Positions 1 through 6,796 of a stretch of DNA of 64,000 nt are shown here, piece after piece (the stretch's first letter is position 1; each line of letters opens with the position of its first letter). The notes beneath the pieces were generated by a model. That model saw only the letters and a list, made by a program, of their open reading frames with translations, was not told the DNA's origin and did no database searches. Made by a program: the position numbers and the translations under genes. The DNA is from CAWDVH01 sp963805705 (GTDB lineage: Bacteria; Actinomycetota; Actinomycetes; Streptosporangiales; Streptosporangiaceae): assembly GCA_963805705.1 (NCBI GenBank), contig CAWDVH010000005.1, forward strand, positions 620,001-684,000, read 5' to 3'.

Positions 1-939
1 TCAAAATCGATCGTGGACCGGCACAACCTTGACGTTTCCCCGGCGACCATCCGCAACGACATGGCCGTGCTCGAGGAGCAGGGCTTCATCGTCCAGCCGC
101 ATACCAGCGCGGGCCGGGTCCCCACCGACAAGGGCTACCGGCTGTTCGTGGACCGGCTGTCCGGGGTCAAGCCGTTCTCCAGCGCCGAGCGCCGGGCCAT
201 CGAGACATTCCTGGCCGGTGCCTACGACCTCGACGACGTGGTGATGCGGACCGTGCGGCTGCTGGCCCAGCTGACCCATCAGGTCGCCGTTGTCCAGTAC
301 CCTTCGCTGACCAGGTCCGCGGTGCGGCACATCGAGCTTGTCCCGCTGACGGACCGGCGGCTGCTGCTCGTGCTGATTACCGACACCGGGCGCGTGGAGC
401 AGCGGGGAGTCGAGCTTCCTGGCCAGATCGATGAGGAATCCATCACCCAGCTGCGCGCGGTACTCAATGCCTGCCTCGACGGGCGGCGGCTGACCGATGT
501 AGCCTCTGTGGTCGCCGAGCTGCCGGAGCGGGTCATGCCGGGCGAGCGGGCGAATGCGGCGGCGGTGTTCTCCGTGATCCTGGACACTCTGGTGGAGCGG
601 CACGAGGAGCGGGTCGTCGTCGGCGGGGCCGCCAACCTGACCCAGGCTGACTTTTCGCGGGGACTGCACGAGGTCCTCGAGGCACTCGAGGAGCAGGTGG
701 TGCTCATGCGGCTGCTCGGCGAGTCGGGGGACCGGTCATCGGTGACGGTCCTGATCGGCTCCGAGAACGCGGTGCAGGGACTGCGGAGCACCTCGCTGGT
801 GTCCTCGGGCTACGGATCCGGGGACCAGGCACTGGCCAAGCTCGGCGTGCTGGGACCGACACGAATGGACTATCCGACGGCGATGGGAGCGGTGCGCGCG
901 GTGGCACGGTACGTGGGCCAGATCCTGGCGGAGTCGTAG
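1..939 (+). CDS. hrcA: Heat-inducible transcription repressor HrcA (5' end outside window)
   Basis: HrcA binds CIRCE operators and represses groESL/dnaK-type chaperone genes. The reading frame is open from base 1, and the first visible residues (SKSIVDRHNLDVSPATIRND) are the recognition end of the winged-helix DNA-binding domain. The true start therefore lies upstream, and an internal GTG at base 13 should not be used. The wing follows (QPHTSAGRVPTDKGYRLFVD), then the GAF-like and dimerisation domains, ending VRAVARYVGQILAES. About 312 residues are visible of a usual 340. The gene stops 8 bp before dnaJ, the standard actinobacterial hrcA-dnaJ pair, so the two are probably cotranscribed. Confidence 0.96.
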   Translation, partial: SKSIVDRHNLDVSPATIRNDMAVLEEQGFIVQPHTSAGRVPTDKGYRLFVDRLSGVKPFSSAERRAIETFLAGAYDLDDVVMRTVRLLAQLTHQVAVVQYPSLTRSAVRHIELVPLTDRRLLLVLITDTGRVEQRGVELPGQIDEESITQLRAVLNACLDGRRLTDVASVVAELPERVMPGERANAAAVFSVILDTLVERHEERVVVGGAANLTQADFSRGLHEVLEALEEQVVLMRLLGESGDRSSVTVLIGSENAVQGLRSTSLVSSGYGSGDQALAKLGVLGPTRMDYPTAMGAVRAVARYVGQILAES

Positions 940-947
940 GGGCGGGC

Positions 948-2084
948 GTGGCAAGCGACTACTACGGAACACTCGGCGTCCGGCGCGAGGCGGACGCCGA
1001 CGAGATCAAGAAGGCTTACCGGCGGCTCGCACGGGAGCTGCACCCTGATGTCAACCCGGACCCGCGGACCCAGGAGCGGTTCAAGGAGATAACCCAGGCC
1101 TACGAGGTGCTCTCCGATCCGGAGAAACGCCAGATGTACGACCTGGGCGCGGACCCGTTCGCACCGAGCGGCGGTGCGGGCGCCGGCGGATTCGGTGCCG
1201 GGTTCCCGTTCAGCGACATCATGGATGCCTTCTTCGGGGGCGCCGCAGGAGGGGCCCGCGGCCCGCGCAGCCGGGCCCGCCGGGGCCGCAACGCGACCAT
1301 CCGGGTCGAGCTTGACCTGTCCGAGTGCGCGTTCGGCACGACCAGGGATCTCGCCGTGGACACGGCGGTGGTCTGCCCGACCTGCTCAGGCGAGGGCTCC
1401 GCCCCTGGTACGCACCCGACGACCTGCGACGTCTGTAACGGGCGCGGCGAGGTGAGCCAGGTCACCCGGTCGTTCCTGGGCCAGGTGATGACCTCGCGGC
1501 CGTGCCCCGGATGCGGCGGGTTCGGGACTGTCATCCGCAGGCCCTGCCCGGAATGCGATGCGGACGGACGGGTCAGGACCCGGCGCACCATCAAGGTGCG
1601 GATCCCCGCAGGGGTTGAGGACGGCACGCACATCCAGCTGGCCGGCGAGGGCGAGACCGGGCCGGGCGGCGGGCCGCCCGGTGACCTCTTCCTGGAGATC
1701 GTGCAGCAGCCGCACGCCATCTTCGAGCGGCAGGGCGACGACCTGCACTGCACGGTGACGATTCCGATGGTGGCGGCGGCGCTCGGGGCGACCCTGAAGA
1801 TCCAGACGCTGGATGGCCCCGCGGATGTGGACGTCCGGCCCGGTACCCAGTCGGGCATGGCGATCCCGCTCTACGGGCAGGGATCGACGCACCTGAACGC
1901 GGCCGGCCGCGGTGACCTGCTGATTCACGTGACGGTCGAGACTCCCACCAAGCTGGAGCCCGAGCAGGAGAGCCTGCTCAGGGAGCTGGCCCGGCTGCGC
2001 GGCGAGGAATCGCCGCCGGGCAAGTTCGCTCCGGGTCAGCAGGGATTCTTCTCCCGGCTGCGCGATGCCTTCAACGGCCGCTGA
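948..2084 (+). CDS. dnaJ: Molecular chaperone DnaJ (Hsp40)
   Basis: Cytosolic co-chaperone that delivers substrates to DnaK and stimulates its ATPase. The J-domain is at residues 1-70 with the HPD motif (LHPDVNP). A Gly/Phe-rich linker follows (about 72-105). Four CxxCxGxG-type zinc modules lie between about 143 and 215: CPTCSGEG, CDVCNGRG, CPGCGGFG and the degenerate CPECDADG. The C-terminal substrate-binding domains run to the end. Length 378 is normal for DnaJ2, the copy linked to hrcA rather than to dnaK-grpE. Start is GTG eight bases after hrcA. The next gene, rsmE, follows in the same frame after a 30-nt gap. Confidence 0.97.
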   Translation: MASDYYGTLGVRREADADEIKKAYRRLARELHPDVNPDPRTQERFKEITQAYEVLSDPEKRQMYDLGADPFAPSGGAGAGGFGAGFPFSDIMDAFFGGAAGGARGPRSRARRGRNATIRVELDLSECAFGTTRDLAVDTAVVCPTCSGEGSAPGTHPTTCDVCNGRGEVSQVTRSFLGQVMTSRPCPGCGGFGTVIRRPCPECDADGRVRTRRTIKVRIPAGVEDGTHIQLAGEGETGPGGGPPGDLFLEIVQQPHAIFERQGDDLHCTVTIPMVAAALGATLKIQTLDGPADVDVRPGTQSGMAIPLYGQGSTHLNAAGRGDLLIHVTVETPTKLEPEQESLLRELARLRGEESPPGKFAPGQQGFFSRLRDAFNGR

Positions 2085-2114
2085 CCGGCCCGCCCGCCTC
2101 GCCAGGGACCTGCG

Positions 2115-2849
2115 CTGAGACCGCCGGTCTTCCTGGCCGATAGCGCGGACCTGGAACGCGGCTCGGTCGTGCTCAGTGGCCAGGAAGGCCACCACGCTAC
2201 GACCGTGCGCAGGCTCGCTGCCGGGGAACGGGCCGACGTCACCGATGGCCGCGGGATGATGGCCGAATGCGTCGTGAGCAGCGCCGGCCGCGGCACGCTG
2301 GAGCTGACCGTGGTCGCCCGGCGCGCCGAGCCGGAGCCCGATCCGAGAATCGTCGTGGTGCAGGCGATTCCGAAAGGCGACCGGGGCGAGCTGGCGGTGG
2401 AGATCATGACCGAGGTCGGAGTCGATGTCGTGGTGCCCTGGGCCGCGGAGCGGTGCGTGGCCAGGTGGCACGGGGAACGGGCGGGCAAGGCACTGGCGCG
2501 ATGGCGGGCCACGGCCAGGGAGGCCGCCAAGCAGTCACGCCGGGCCCGATTCCCGGAGGTGAGCGCGCCCGCGTCCACGCCAGAGGTCGCCGAGCGCGTC
2601 GGCGCCGCGAGCGTGGCCATCCTGCTCGATCCCGACGGGCGGGCCCCGCTGGGCAGCGTGCCCTTTCCGGCCGGCGGCGACATCGTCCTGATCGTGGGGC
2701 CAGAAGGCGGCGTTAGCCCGGCCGAGGCCGCCGCGCTGGGCGAGGCGGGCGCGATAAGCGCCCGGCTCGGGCCCGGCGTCCTGCGCACATCATCAGCCGG
2801 AGCCGTCGCCGCCGCGCTGGCGCTCAGCGGCTGCGGCCGCTGGGCCTGA
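2115..2849 (+). CDS. rsmE: 16S rRNA m3U1498 methyltransferase RsmE (probable CTG start)
   Basis: SAM-dependent SPOUT enzyme that methylates N3 of U1498 in 16S rRNA. The C-terminal trefoil-knot motifs are clear: LIVGPEGGVSPAEAAALG and LGPGVLRTSSAG. Start choice matters. The first ATG/GTG/TTG in frame is GTG 2169, but conserved N-terminal PUA-like sequence (RPPVFLADSADLERG) is encoded upstream of it. Between the dnaJ stop and 2169 the only plausible initiator is CTG 2115, preceded by AGGGA at 2104-2108 with 6-nt spacing. I therefore annotate a CTG start, giving 244 residues, the usual family length. The 2169 GTG would remove part of the PUA domain. Function is confident; the start codon is inferred. 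Confidence 0.9.
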   Translation: MRPPVFLADSADLERGSVVLSGQEGHHATTVRRLAAGERADVTDGRGMMAECVVSSAGRGTLELTVVARRAEPEPDPRIVVVQAIPKGDRGELAVEIMTEVGVDVVVPWAAERCVARWHGERAGKALARWRATAREAAKQSRRARFPEVSAPASTPEVAERVGAASVAILLDPDGRAPLGSVPFPAGGDIVLIVGPEGGVSPAEAAALGEAGAISARLGPGVLRTSSAGAVAAALALSGCGRWA

Positions 2850-2879
2850 CGCTCACCGGCAGACGCCTGCCGGTGAGCG
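2850..2879. terminator. Bidirectional hairpin terminator between convergent genes
   Basis: A perfect 13-bp stem (2850-2862 with 2867-2879, arms CGCTCACCGGCAG / CTGCCGGTGAGCG) and 4-nt loop lies between the rsmE stop and the stop of the convergent gene at 2887. There is no U-tract, as is common in high-GC actinomycetes. Position and symmetry suggest it serves both directions. Confidence 0.7.
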
Positions 2880-2886
2880 GGCCTGG

Positions 2887-3900
2887 TCAGCCGAGCTTGG
2901 CCTGGGCGTTACCTCGCGCGGCGCTGGTGCTCTTGGTCGGCGCGGCCTTGGTCGGCGCCGGCCCGCAGGGAGCCGCCGCCGGTGACGACGGGCCGGGCGC
3001 GGCATCCAGGGTCGCCACCACGGCCGCAGGCGTCGGGCTCGCCGCGGGGACCGAAGTGACCGCGGCGTCCGAGCCCTCGGCCGGAGCCGGCGAACTGGGC
3101 GGGGGGACAGGATCGGAGTTGGATGCGCTCGGGCTAGGCGAGGGGCTCGGGCTCGAGCTCGGACTCGTCGGGGGAGGAGTAGTCGGGTTCGGGCTGGCCG
3201 ACGGGGGAGGAGTAGTCGGGTTCGGGCTGGCCGACGGGGGAACGGTGCTCGGGCTCGGGCTGGCCGACGGGGGAACGGTGCTCGGCGCCACGCTGCAGGT
3301 AGGGGCCACCTCGGTCCTGGGGCTCTGGCTGCCGGGGAAGCTGGGGGGCGGGAAGACCTGCGGGCCGGAAAGCGGGGCTCCATGGCCGTTCGCTCCACCG
3401 GCGCCGCCGGGGCCAGCCGGTCCCCCGCCCGTGAAGGGCAGCACGAACACGTTCGATGAGGAGATGACCTGCGGCAGCGCGGTCAAGGCAAATGCTCCCA
3501 TGGCCACCACGAACACCGCGGTGCCCATCGCGGCGGCGGGGCGCAGCCACGCGTACCGCCGCCGCGGGTGCGCCGCGTCAGGCCGGGCCGGCCTAAAGCG
3601 CTCGATGACCGAGCCGAGGGCAACGCGCAGCCGGTCCAGGAAGGGCTGCAGCCGGCCCAGGAAGGGTCGCAGCCAGTTCAGGACGGGCTGCGCCCGGTTC
3701 ACAGCGGACTGCGCCCAGCCCCGCGCGGGCGTGACGAGATCGGAATACCCGGCCAGCAGCCAGGCGATGACAGCCGGCTGAGGCCTGGTGAGCCGGGCGC
3801 GTATCCGCTCCAGGCCATCCGCCGAGGGCTCGACCAGGTCGGCGGCGGCGTGCAGTACGCGACGAAGGACATCGTCGTAGTCATGCTCTAGTTGCGTCAT
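2887..3900 (-). CDS. Pro/Ser-rich single-pass membrane protein coupled to ECF sigma factor
   Basis: A 337-residue protein of unknown function. The N-terminal ~110 residues are cytosolic-like (MTQLEHDYDDVLRRVLHAAA...) and contain the repetitive segment NWLRPFLGRLQPFLDRLRVA. A basic stretch (RRRYAWLRP) precedes one membrane helix (AAAMGTAVFVVAMGAFALTA). The outer part is low-complexity Pro/Ser/Thr with tandem PPSASPNPTT units, ending in an Ala/Pro tail. Its start overlaps the sigma-factor stop by 4 nt (ATGA), so the two are translationally coupled. That layout resembles sigma/anti-sigma pairs, but I see no zinc-anti-sigma HxxxCxxC motif, so an anti-sigma role is only a hypothesis. Confidence 0.75.
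   Translation of the reverse strand: MTQLEHDYDDVLRRVLHAAADLVEPSADGLERIRARLTRPQPAVIAWLLAGYSDLVTPARGWAQSAVNRAQPVLNWLRPFLGRLQPFLDRLRVALGSVIERFRPARPDAAHPRRRYAWLRPAAAMGTAVFVVAMGAFALTALPQVISSSNVFVLPFTGGGPAGPGGAGGANGHGAPLSGPQVFPPPSFPGSQSPRTEVAPTCSVAPSTVPPSASPSPSTVPPSASPNPTTPPPSASPNPTTPPPTSPSSSPSPSPSPSASNSDPVPPPSSPAPAEGSDAAVTSVPAASPTPAAVVATLDAAPGPSSPAAAPCGPAPTKAAPTKSTSAARGNAQAKLG
3170..3285. repeat. 33-bp in-frame tandem repeat
   Basis: Three full 33-bp units (3170-3202, 3203-3235, 3236-3268) plus a 17-bp partial copy. The first two are identical over 33 bases and the third differs at a few positions. They encode 11-residue Pro/Ser/Thr periods in the extracytoplasmic stalk of the membrane protein. 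Near identity of the first two implies recent slippage or a copy-number-variable stalk length. Confidence 0.9.
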
Positions 3901-4484
3901 GCCTCACGCTCCAGCACGCTGCGCAACGACGACATGGCCCGGGCGGTGTGGCTCTTGACCGCGCCTCGGCTGATGCCCATGGTTGATGCGATCTGAGCCT
4001 CCGACAGGTCACCGTAATACCGCAGCACGAGCGCCTCGCGCTGCCGTGGGGGCAGGGTGCGCAGGGCCGAGACGACTGCCGAGCGCTCCAGCAGGGCGAT
4101 TGCGCCCTGCTCGGCGCTCGGCATATCCGGCGCAGGTTTGGGCGCATTCTTGTCAACAACGACACGGTGTCTCAGCACGGACCGGGACCGGTTCACGACA
4201 GACTGACGCAGATAGGACAGTGCCTTCTCGCTGTCTCTCAGCCGGCGCCAGCCGCCGTGCATCGCGACGAACGAATCCTGCACTACTTCCTCCGCAGTTG
4301 CGACATCTCGGACGAGCAGCGCCGCCAGCCGCACCAGGGATCGGTAGTGCGTAACGTACAGAACGGTCACTGCCCGATCGGCATCCCAGTCAGCCGGAAC
4401 CGCAGCCAGGGCGGTATCCGCTACCAGGGTCTCGGTCACATGCATTGGACGCGCGGCCACGTCACTGGGTTCACTCGCGGTCAT
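3897..4484 (-). CDS. SigE-family ECF RNA polymerase sigma factor
   Basis: Extracytoplasmic-function sigma-70 factor of 195 residues. Region 2 spans about 40-105 (LYVTHYRSLVRLAALLVRD, then TAEEVVQDSFVAMHGGW and the KALSYLRQSVVNRSRS segment). Region 4 spans about 130-190 (LPPRQREALVLRYYGDLSEA then the helix-turn-helix ASTMGISRGAVKSHTARAM). This architecture matches the actinobacterial 'SigE family' (TIGR02983-like) often paired with a membrane protein, as here. The N-terminal ~35 residues are an extra, non-conserved tail. The upstream intergenic region holds two sets of short direct repeats that could be part of its control. Confidence 0.9.
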   Translation of the reverse strand: MTASEPSDVAARPMHVTETLVADTALAAVPADWDADRAVTVLYVTHYRSLVRLAALLVRDVATAEEVVQDSFVAMHGGWRRLRDSEKALSYLRQSVVNRSRSVLRHRVVVDKNAPKPAPDMPSAEQGAIALLERSAVVSALRTLPPRQREALVLRYYGDLSEAQIASTMGISRGAVKSHTARAMSSLRSVLEREA

Positions 4485-4562
4485 GGCGGATTTCCGCGGC
4501 CGACCATCCTCGCGCCGACTTGCCTCAACGATCGCACCGCCCCCAGGCCCGTCCGAAACTCA

Positions 4563-4584
4563 AACTTCGCATTAACTTCGCATT
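4563..4584. repeat. Tandem 11-bp direct repeat upstream of sigma factor
   Basis: Two exact head-to-tail copies of AACTTCGCATT (4563-4573 and 4574-4584), one helical turn apart, about 80 bp upstream of the sigma-factor start on the minus strand. Exact 11-bp phasing is typical of direct-repeat regulator sites. No regulator can be assigned. Confidence 0.6.
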
Positions 4585-4596
4585 CCCGCGGCGTCA

Positions 4597-4638
4597 CCGG
4601 GCAGCGAACCGCCAGAACCGGGCAGCAAACCGCCAGAG
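4597..4638. repeat. Tandem 21-bp direct repeat in intergenic region
   Basis: Two adjacent 21-bp units, 4597-4617 and 4618-4638 (CCGGGCAGC.AACCGCCAGA.), differing at two positions. They lie in the 272-bp non-coding stretch between the divergent sigma factor and HIT gene. Nothing else gene-like is visible in that stretch. Confidence 0.65.
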
Positions 4639-4743
4639 CAGAGTGGCAGTACCCGGCCCTGCCGTGTGCCGCCAAGTGACTCGCCGAGGGTTCGCAGTAG
4701 TGCAACCTTATATGTCGACCGGGCCGTCGGCCCCGCACAAGGT

Positions 4744-4756
4744 TAAGATCGGCGAT
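4744..4756 (+). promoter_or_regulatory. Putative -10 element (TAAGAT) for a leaderless HIT-gene transcript
   Basis: TAAGAT at 4744-4749 fits the actinobacterial TANNNT -10 consensus. It lies 7 nt before the GTG start at 4757, so transcription would begin at or next to the start codon. No Shine-Dalgarno sequence is placed for that start. No convincing -35 is seen. Confidence 0.5.
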
Positions 4757-5101
4757 GTGCCTGACTGCCTCTTCTGCAGTATCGCCGCGGGCGAGATCCC
4801 GGCGGACCGCGTGCTCGACGGGCCGCGGACGACGGCCTTCCGTGACCTGCACCCGCAGGCCCCGGTGCATGTCCTGGTCATCCCGAGAGATCATTTTCCC
4901 GACCTGGCGTCGCTCGCGGCAGCGGGCGGCGGGCTGCTGGACGAGGTGGCCGCCCAGGCGCAGCTGGTAGCGAGATCAGAGGGCATCGAGCAGGCCGGCT
5001 ACCGGGTGGTCTTCAACACCGGCGCCGACGGCGGGCAGACGGTCGGGCACGTGCACGCGCATGTCCTCGGCGGCCGCCCGATGGCCTGGCCGCCCGGATG
5101 A
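4757..5101 (+). CDS. HIT-family nucleotide-binding hydrolase (Hint type)
   Basis: Histidine-triad protein hydrolysing purine nucleotide phosphoramidates and related nucleotides. The family signature HVHAHVLGG (H-x-H-x-H) is at the C-terminus, and the N-terminal CLFCSIAAGEIPADRV carries the Cys pair typical of zinc-binding Hint proteins. Start GTG 4757 gives VPDCLFCS, matching the usual MPDCLFCKI opening and a normal 114-residue length. A much longer open frame runs upstream, including ATG 4712, but has no family similarity. The gene sits between rsmE and phoH, the common position in actinobacteria. Confidence 0.92.
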   Translation: MPDCLFCSIAAGEIPADRVLDGPRTTAFRDLHPQAPVHVLVIPRDHFPDLASLAAAGGGLLDEVAAQAQLVARSEGIEQAGYRVVFNTGADGGQTVGHVHAHVLGGRPMAWPPG

Positions 5102-5139
5102 GGCCCGCCGACGGTGCCGATAACATGGAGGCAGTGCTG

Positions 5140-5159
5140 ACCTGGGCGCGCGCCCAGGT
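5140..5159. promoter_or_regulatory. Perfect 20-bp palindrome upstream of phoH
   Basis: ACCTGGGCGCGCGCCCAGGT is a perfect 10+10 palindrome in the 70-bp gap between the HIT gene and phoH, immediately before the phoH ribosome-binding site (GGGAAGGG, 5161-5168). A TAACAT (-10-like) lies at 5121-5126. It could be an operator or a leader hairpin limiting phoH translation. It is unlikely to be a terminator alone, because the run continues in the same direction. Confidence 0.5.
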
Positions 5160-5171
5160 GGGGAAGGGCCA

Positions 5172-6236
5172 TTGACAGACAATCCAAGTGATTCTCGCGG
5201 AGGCGGATCCTCCGACGGCGGCACCCAGGTCAAGATCGTGATTCCGGACGATCACTCGATGGTCGGGCTGCTCGGGTCACGCGACGAGCTGCTGCACGTG
5301 ATCGAGAATGCCTTCAACGCCGACATTCACGTGCGCGGGAACGAAATCACCATCACCGGGGCCGAGCCGGAGATCGCCGTGGTCGCGCAGCTTTTCGAGG
5401 AGCTGACCCAGCTGGTCGCCAGCGGCACTGAGCTGACGGCGGACACGGTGGAGCACAGTGCCGCCATGCTCCGCAGAAAGTCGCGCATCCGGCCGGCCGA
5501 GGTGCTGAAACTGGATATCCTGTCCGCCCGCGGCCGGACGATCCGGCCGAAGACGCTGAACCAGAAACGGTACGTCGATGCGATCGACAACCACACCATC
5601 GTGTTCGCCATCGGGCCGGCCGGGACGGGCAAGACATACCTGGCCATGGCCAAGGCCGTAAAGGCGCTGCAGGCCAAGGAAGTGAACCGGATCATCCTGA
5701 CCCGGCCCGCCGTCGAGGCCGGGGAGCGCCTGGGCTTCCTGCCCGGCACGCTGTACGACAAGATTGACCCGTACCTGCGGCCGCTCTACGACGCCCTGCA
5801 CGACATGCTGGAGCCCGACGCGATCCCGCGGTTCACCGCGGCCGGGACCATCGAGATCGCCCCCCTGGCGTATATGCGCGGCCGTACGCTGAACGACTCG
5901 TTCATCATCCTCGACGAGGCGCAGAATACCTCTCCCGAGCAGATGAAGATGTTCCTCACCCGGCTCGGCTTCGGCTCCAGGATCGTCGTTACCGGCGACG
6001 TGACCCAGGTCGACCTGCCGGCCGGCCACCTGAGCGGGCTGCGCCTGGTGCAGGACATCCTCGAGGGCGTGGAGGATGTGTACTTCTCGCGGCTGACCAG
6101 TCACGACGTGGTCAGGCACAAGCTGGTCGCCGACATCGTGGATGCCTACGAGCGATACGACGCCCGCAAGGCCGCGGCCGATACCGGCCGCATGGCCTCC
6201 GGCCGCTCCCGTCGCGAGGGCATCAGGGACCGCTGA
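5172..6236 (+). CDS. phoH: PhoH-like P-loop ATPase
   Basis: Cytosolic ATPase of the PhoH family, usually linked with YbeY and RNA metabolism. An N-terminal KH-like region is present (about 20-100). Walker A is GPAGTGKTYLAMAKAVKAL (from about residue 147) and Walker B FIILDEAQNTSPEQMKMFL (about 244). The sensor motif follows in RIVVTGDVTQVDLP. Start is TTG 5172, with GGGAAGGG just upstream. The Ser/Gly-rich first 20 residues are variable in the family. The following gene is ybeY, the standard partner, 19 bp away. Confidence 0.94.
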   Translation: MTDNPSDSRGGGSSDGGTQVKIVIPDDHSMVGLLGSRDELLHVIENAFNADIHVRGNEITITGAEPEIAVVAQLFEELTQLVASGTELTADTVEHSAAMLRRKSRIRPAEVLKLDILSARGRTIRPKTLNQKRYVDAIDNHTIVFAIGPAGTGKTYLAMAKAVKALQAKEVNRIILTRPAVEAGERLGFLPGTLYDKIDPYLRPLYDALHDMLEPDAIPRFTAAGTIEIAPLAYMRGRTLNDSFIILDEAQNTSPEQMKMFLTRLGFGSRIVVTGDVTQVDLPAGHLSGLRLVQDILEGVEDVYFSRLTSHDVVRHKLVADIVDAYERYDARKAAADTGRMASGRSRREGIRDR

Positions 6237-6255
6237 CCGGCGGGACGGGGAGAGC

Positions 6256-6789
6256 GTGAGCATCGAGATCGCCAACGAGTCGGGCGCGGAGGTAGACGAG
6301 GCCGCCCTCGCCGCGCTGGCCAGGCACGTCCTGGACGGGCTGCGCATCCATCCGCTGGCCGAGCTGTCCGTGCTGCTGGTCGACGAGCCCGTCATGACCG
6401 AGCTGCACGTGCGCTGGATGGGCGAGAGCGGGCCGACGGACGTGCTGGCCTTCCCGATGGACGAGCTGCGGCCGCCCCAGCCGGGCGGCGCGCATTCCGA
6501 GCACGCCTCCGCCGGGGAGCCGCCGGGCATCCCCGGCCTGCTCGGCGATGTGGTGATATGCCCGCAGGTCGCTCGCGAGCAGGCGCGCCAGGCGGAGCAC
6601 GAGGTGCGGGACGAGATCGACCTGCTGTGCACGCATGGCATCCTGCACCTGCTCGGGTACGACCATGCGGATCCTGATGAGCACGCGACGATGTTTGGCC
6701 TGCAGGACCGGCTGCTGGCGTCGTGGCGCTCGGAGCGGGACCCGGATGCGCAGGCCGACGGCGGCGCTGCGGCGGAAGGGCCGGGGTGA
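6256..6789 (+). CDS. ybeY: Endoribonuclease YbeY
   Basis: Zinc-dependent single-strand endoribonuclease for 16S rRNA 3' maturation and ribosome quality control. The metal-binding signature is intact: THGILHLLGYDH (H-x3-H-x5-H, about residues 126-137), preceded by the conserved PTDVLAFPMDE and LLGDVVICP blocks. GTG start 6256 has GGGGAGAG upstream. 177 residues is slightly long, with a non-conserved Glu/Ala tail after LLASW. It overlaps no neighbour and stops 7 bp before the CorC-like gene. Confidence 0.95.
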   Translation: MSIEIANESGAEVDEAALAALARHVLDGLRIHPLAELSVLLVDEPVMTELHVRWMGESGPTDVLAFPMDELRPPQPGGAHSEHASAGEPPGIPGLLGDVVICPQVAREQARQAEHEVRDEIDLLCTHGILHLLGYDHADPDEHATMFGLQDRLLASWRSERDPDAQADGGAAAEGPG

Positions 6790-6796
6790 GCCGCAG

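Noticed and set aside
3170..3285. 33-bp repeats as a CRISPR array
   Set aside because: Units are directly adjacent with no spacers and stay in frame within a protein-coding gene.
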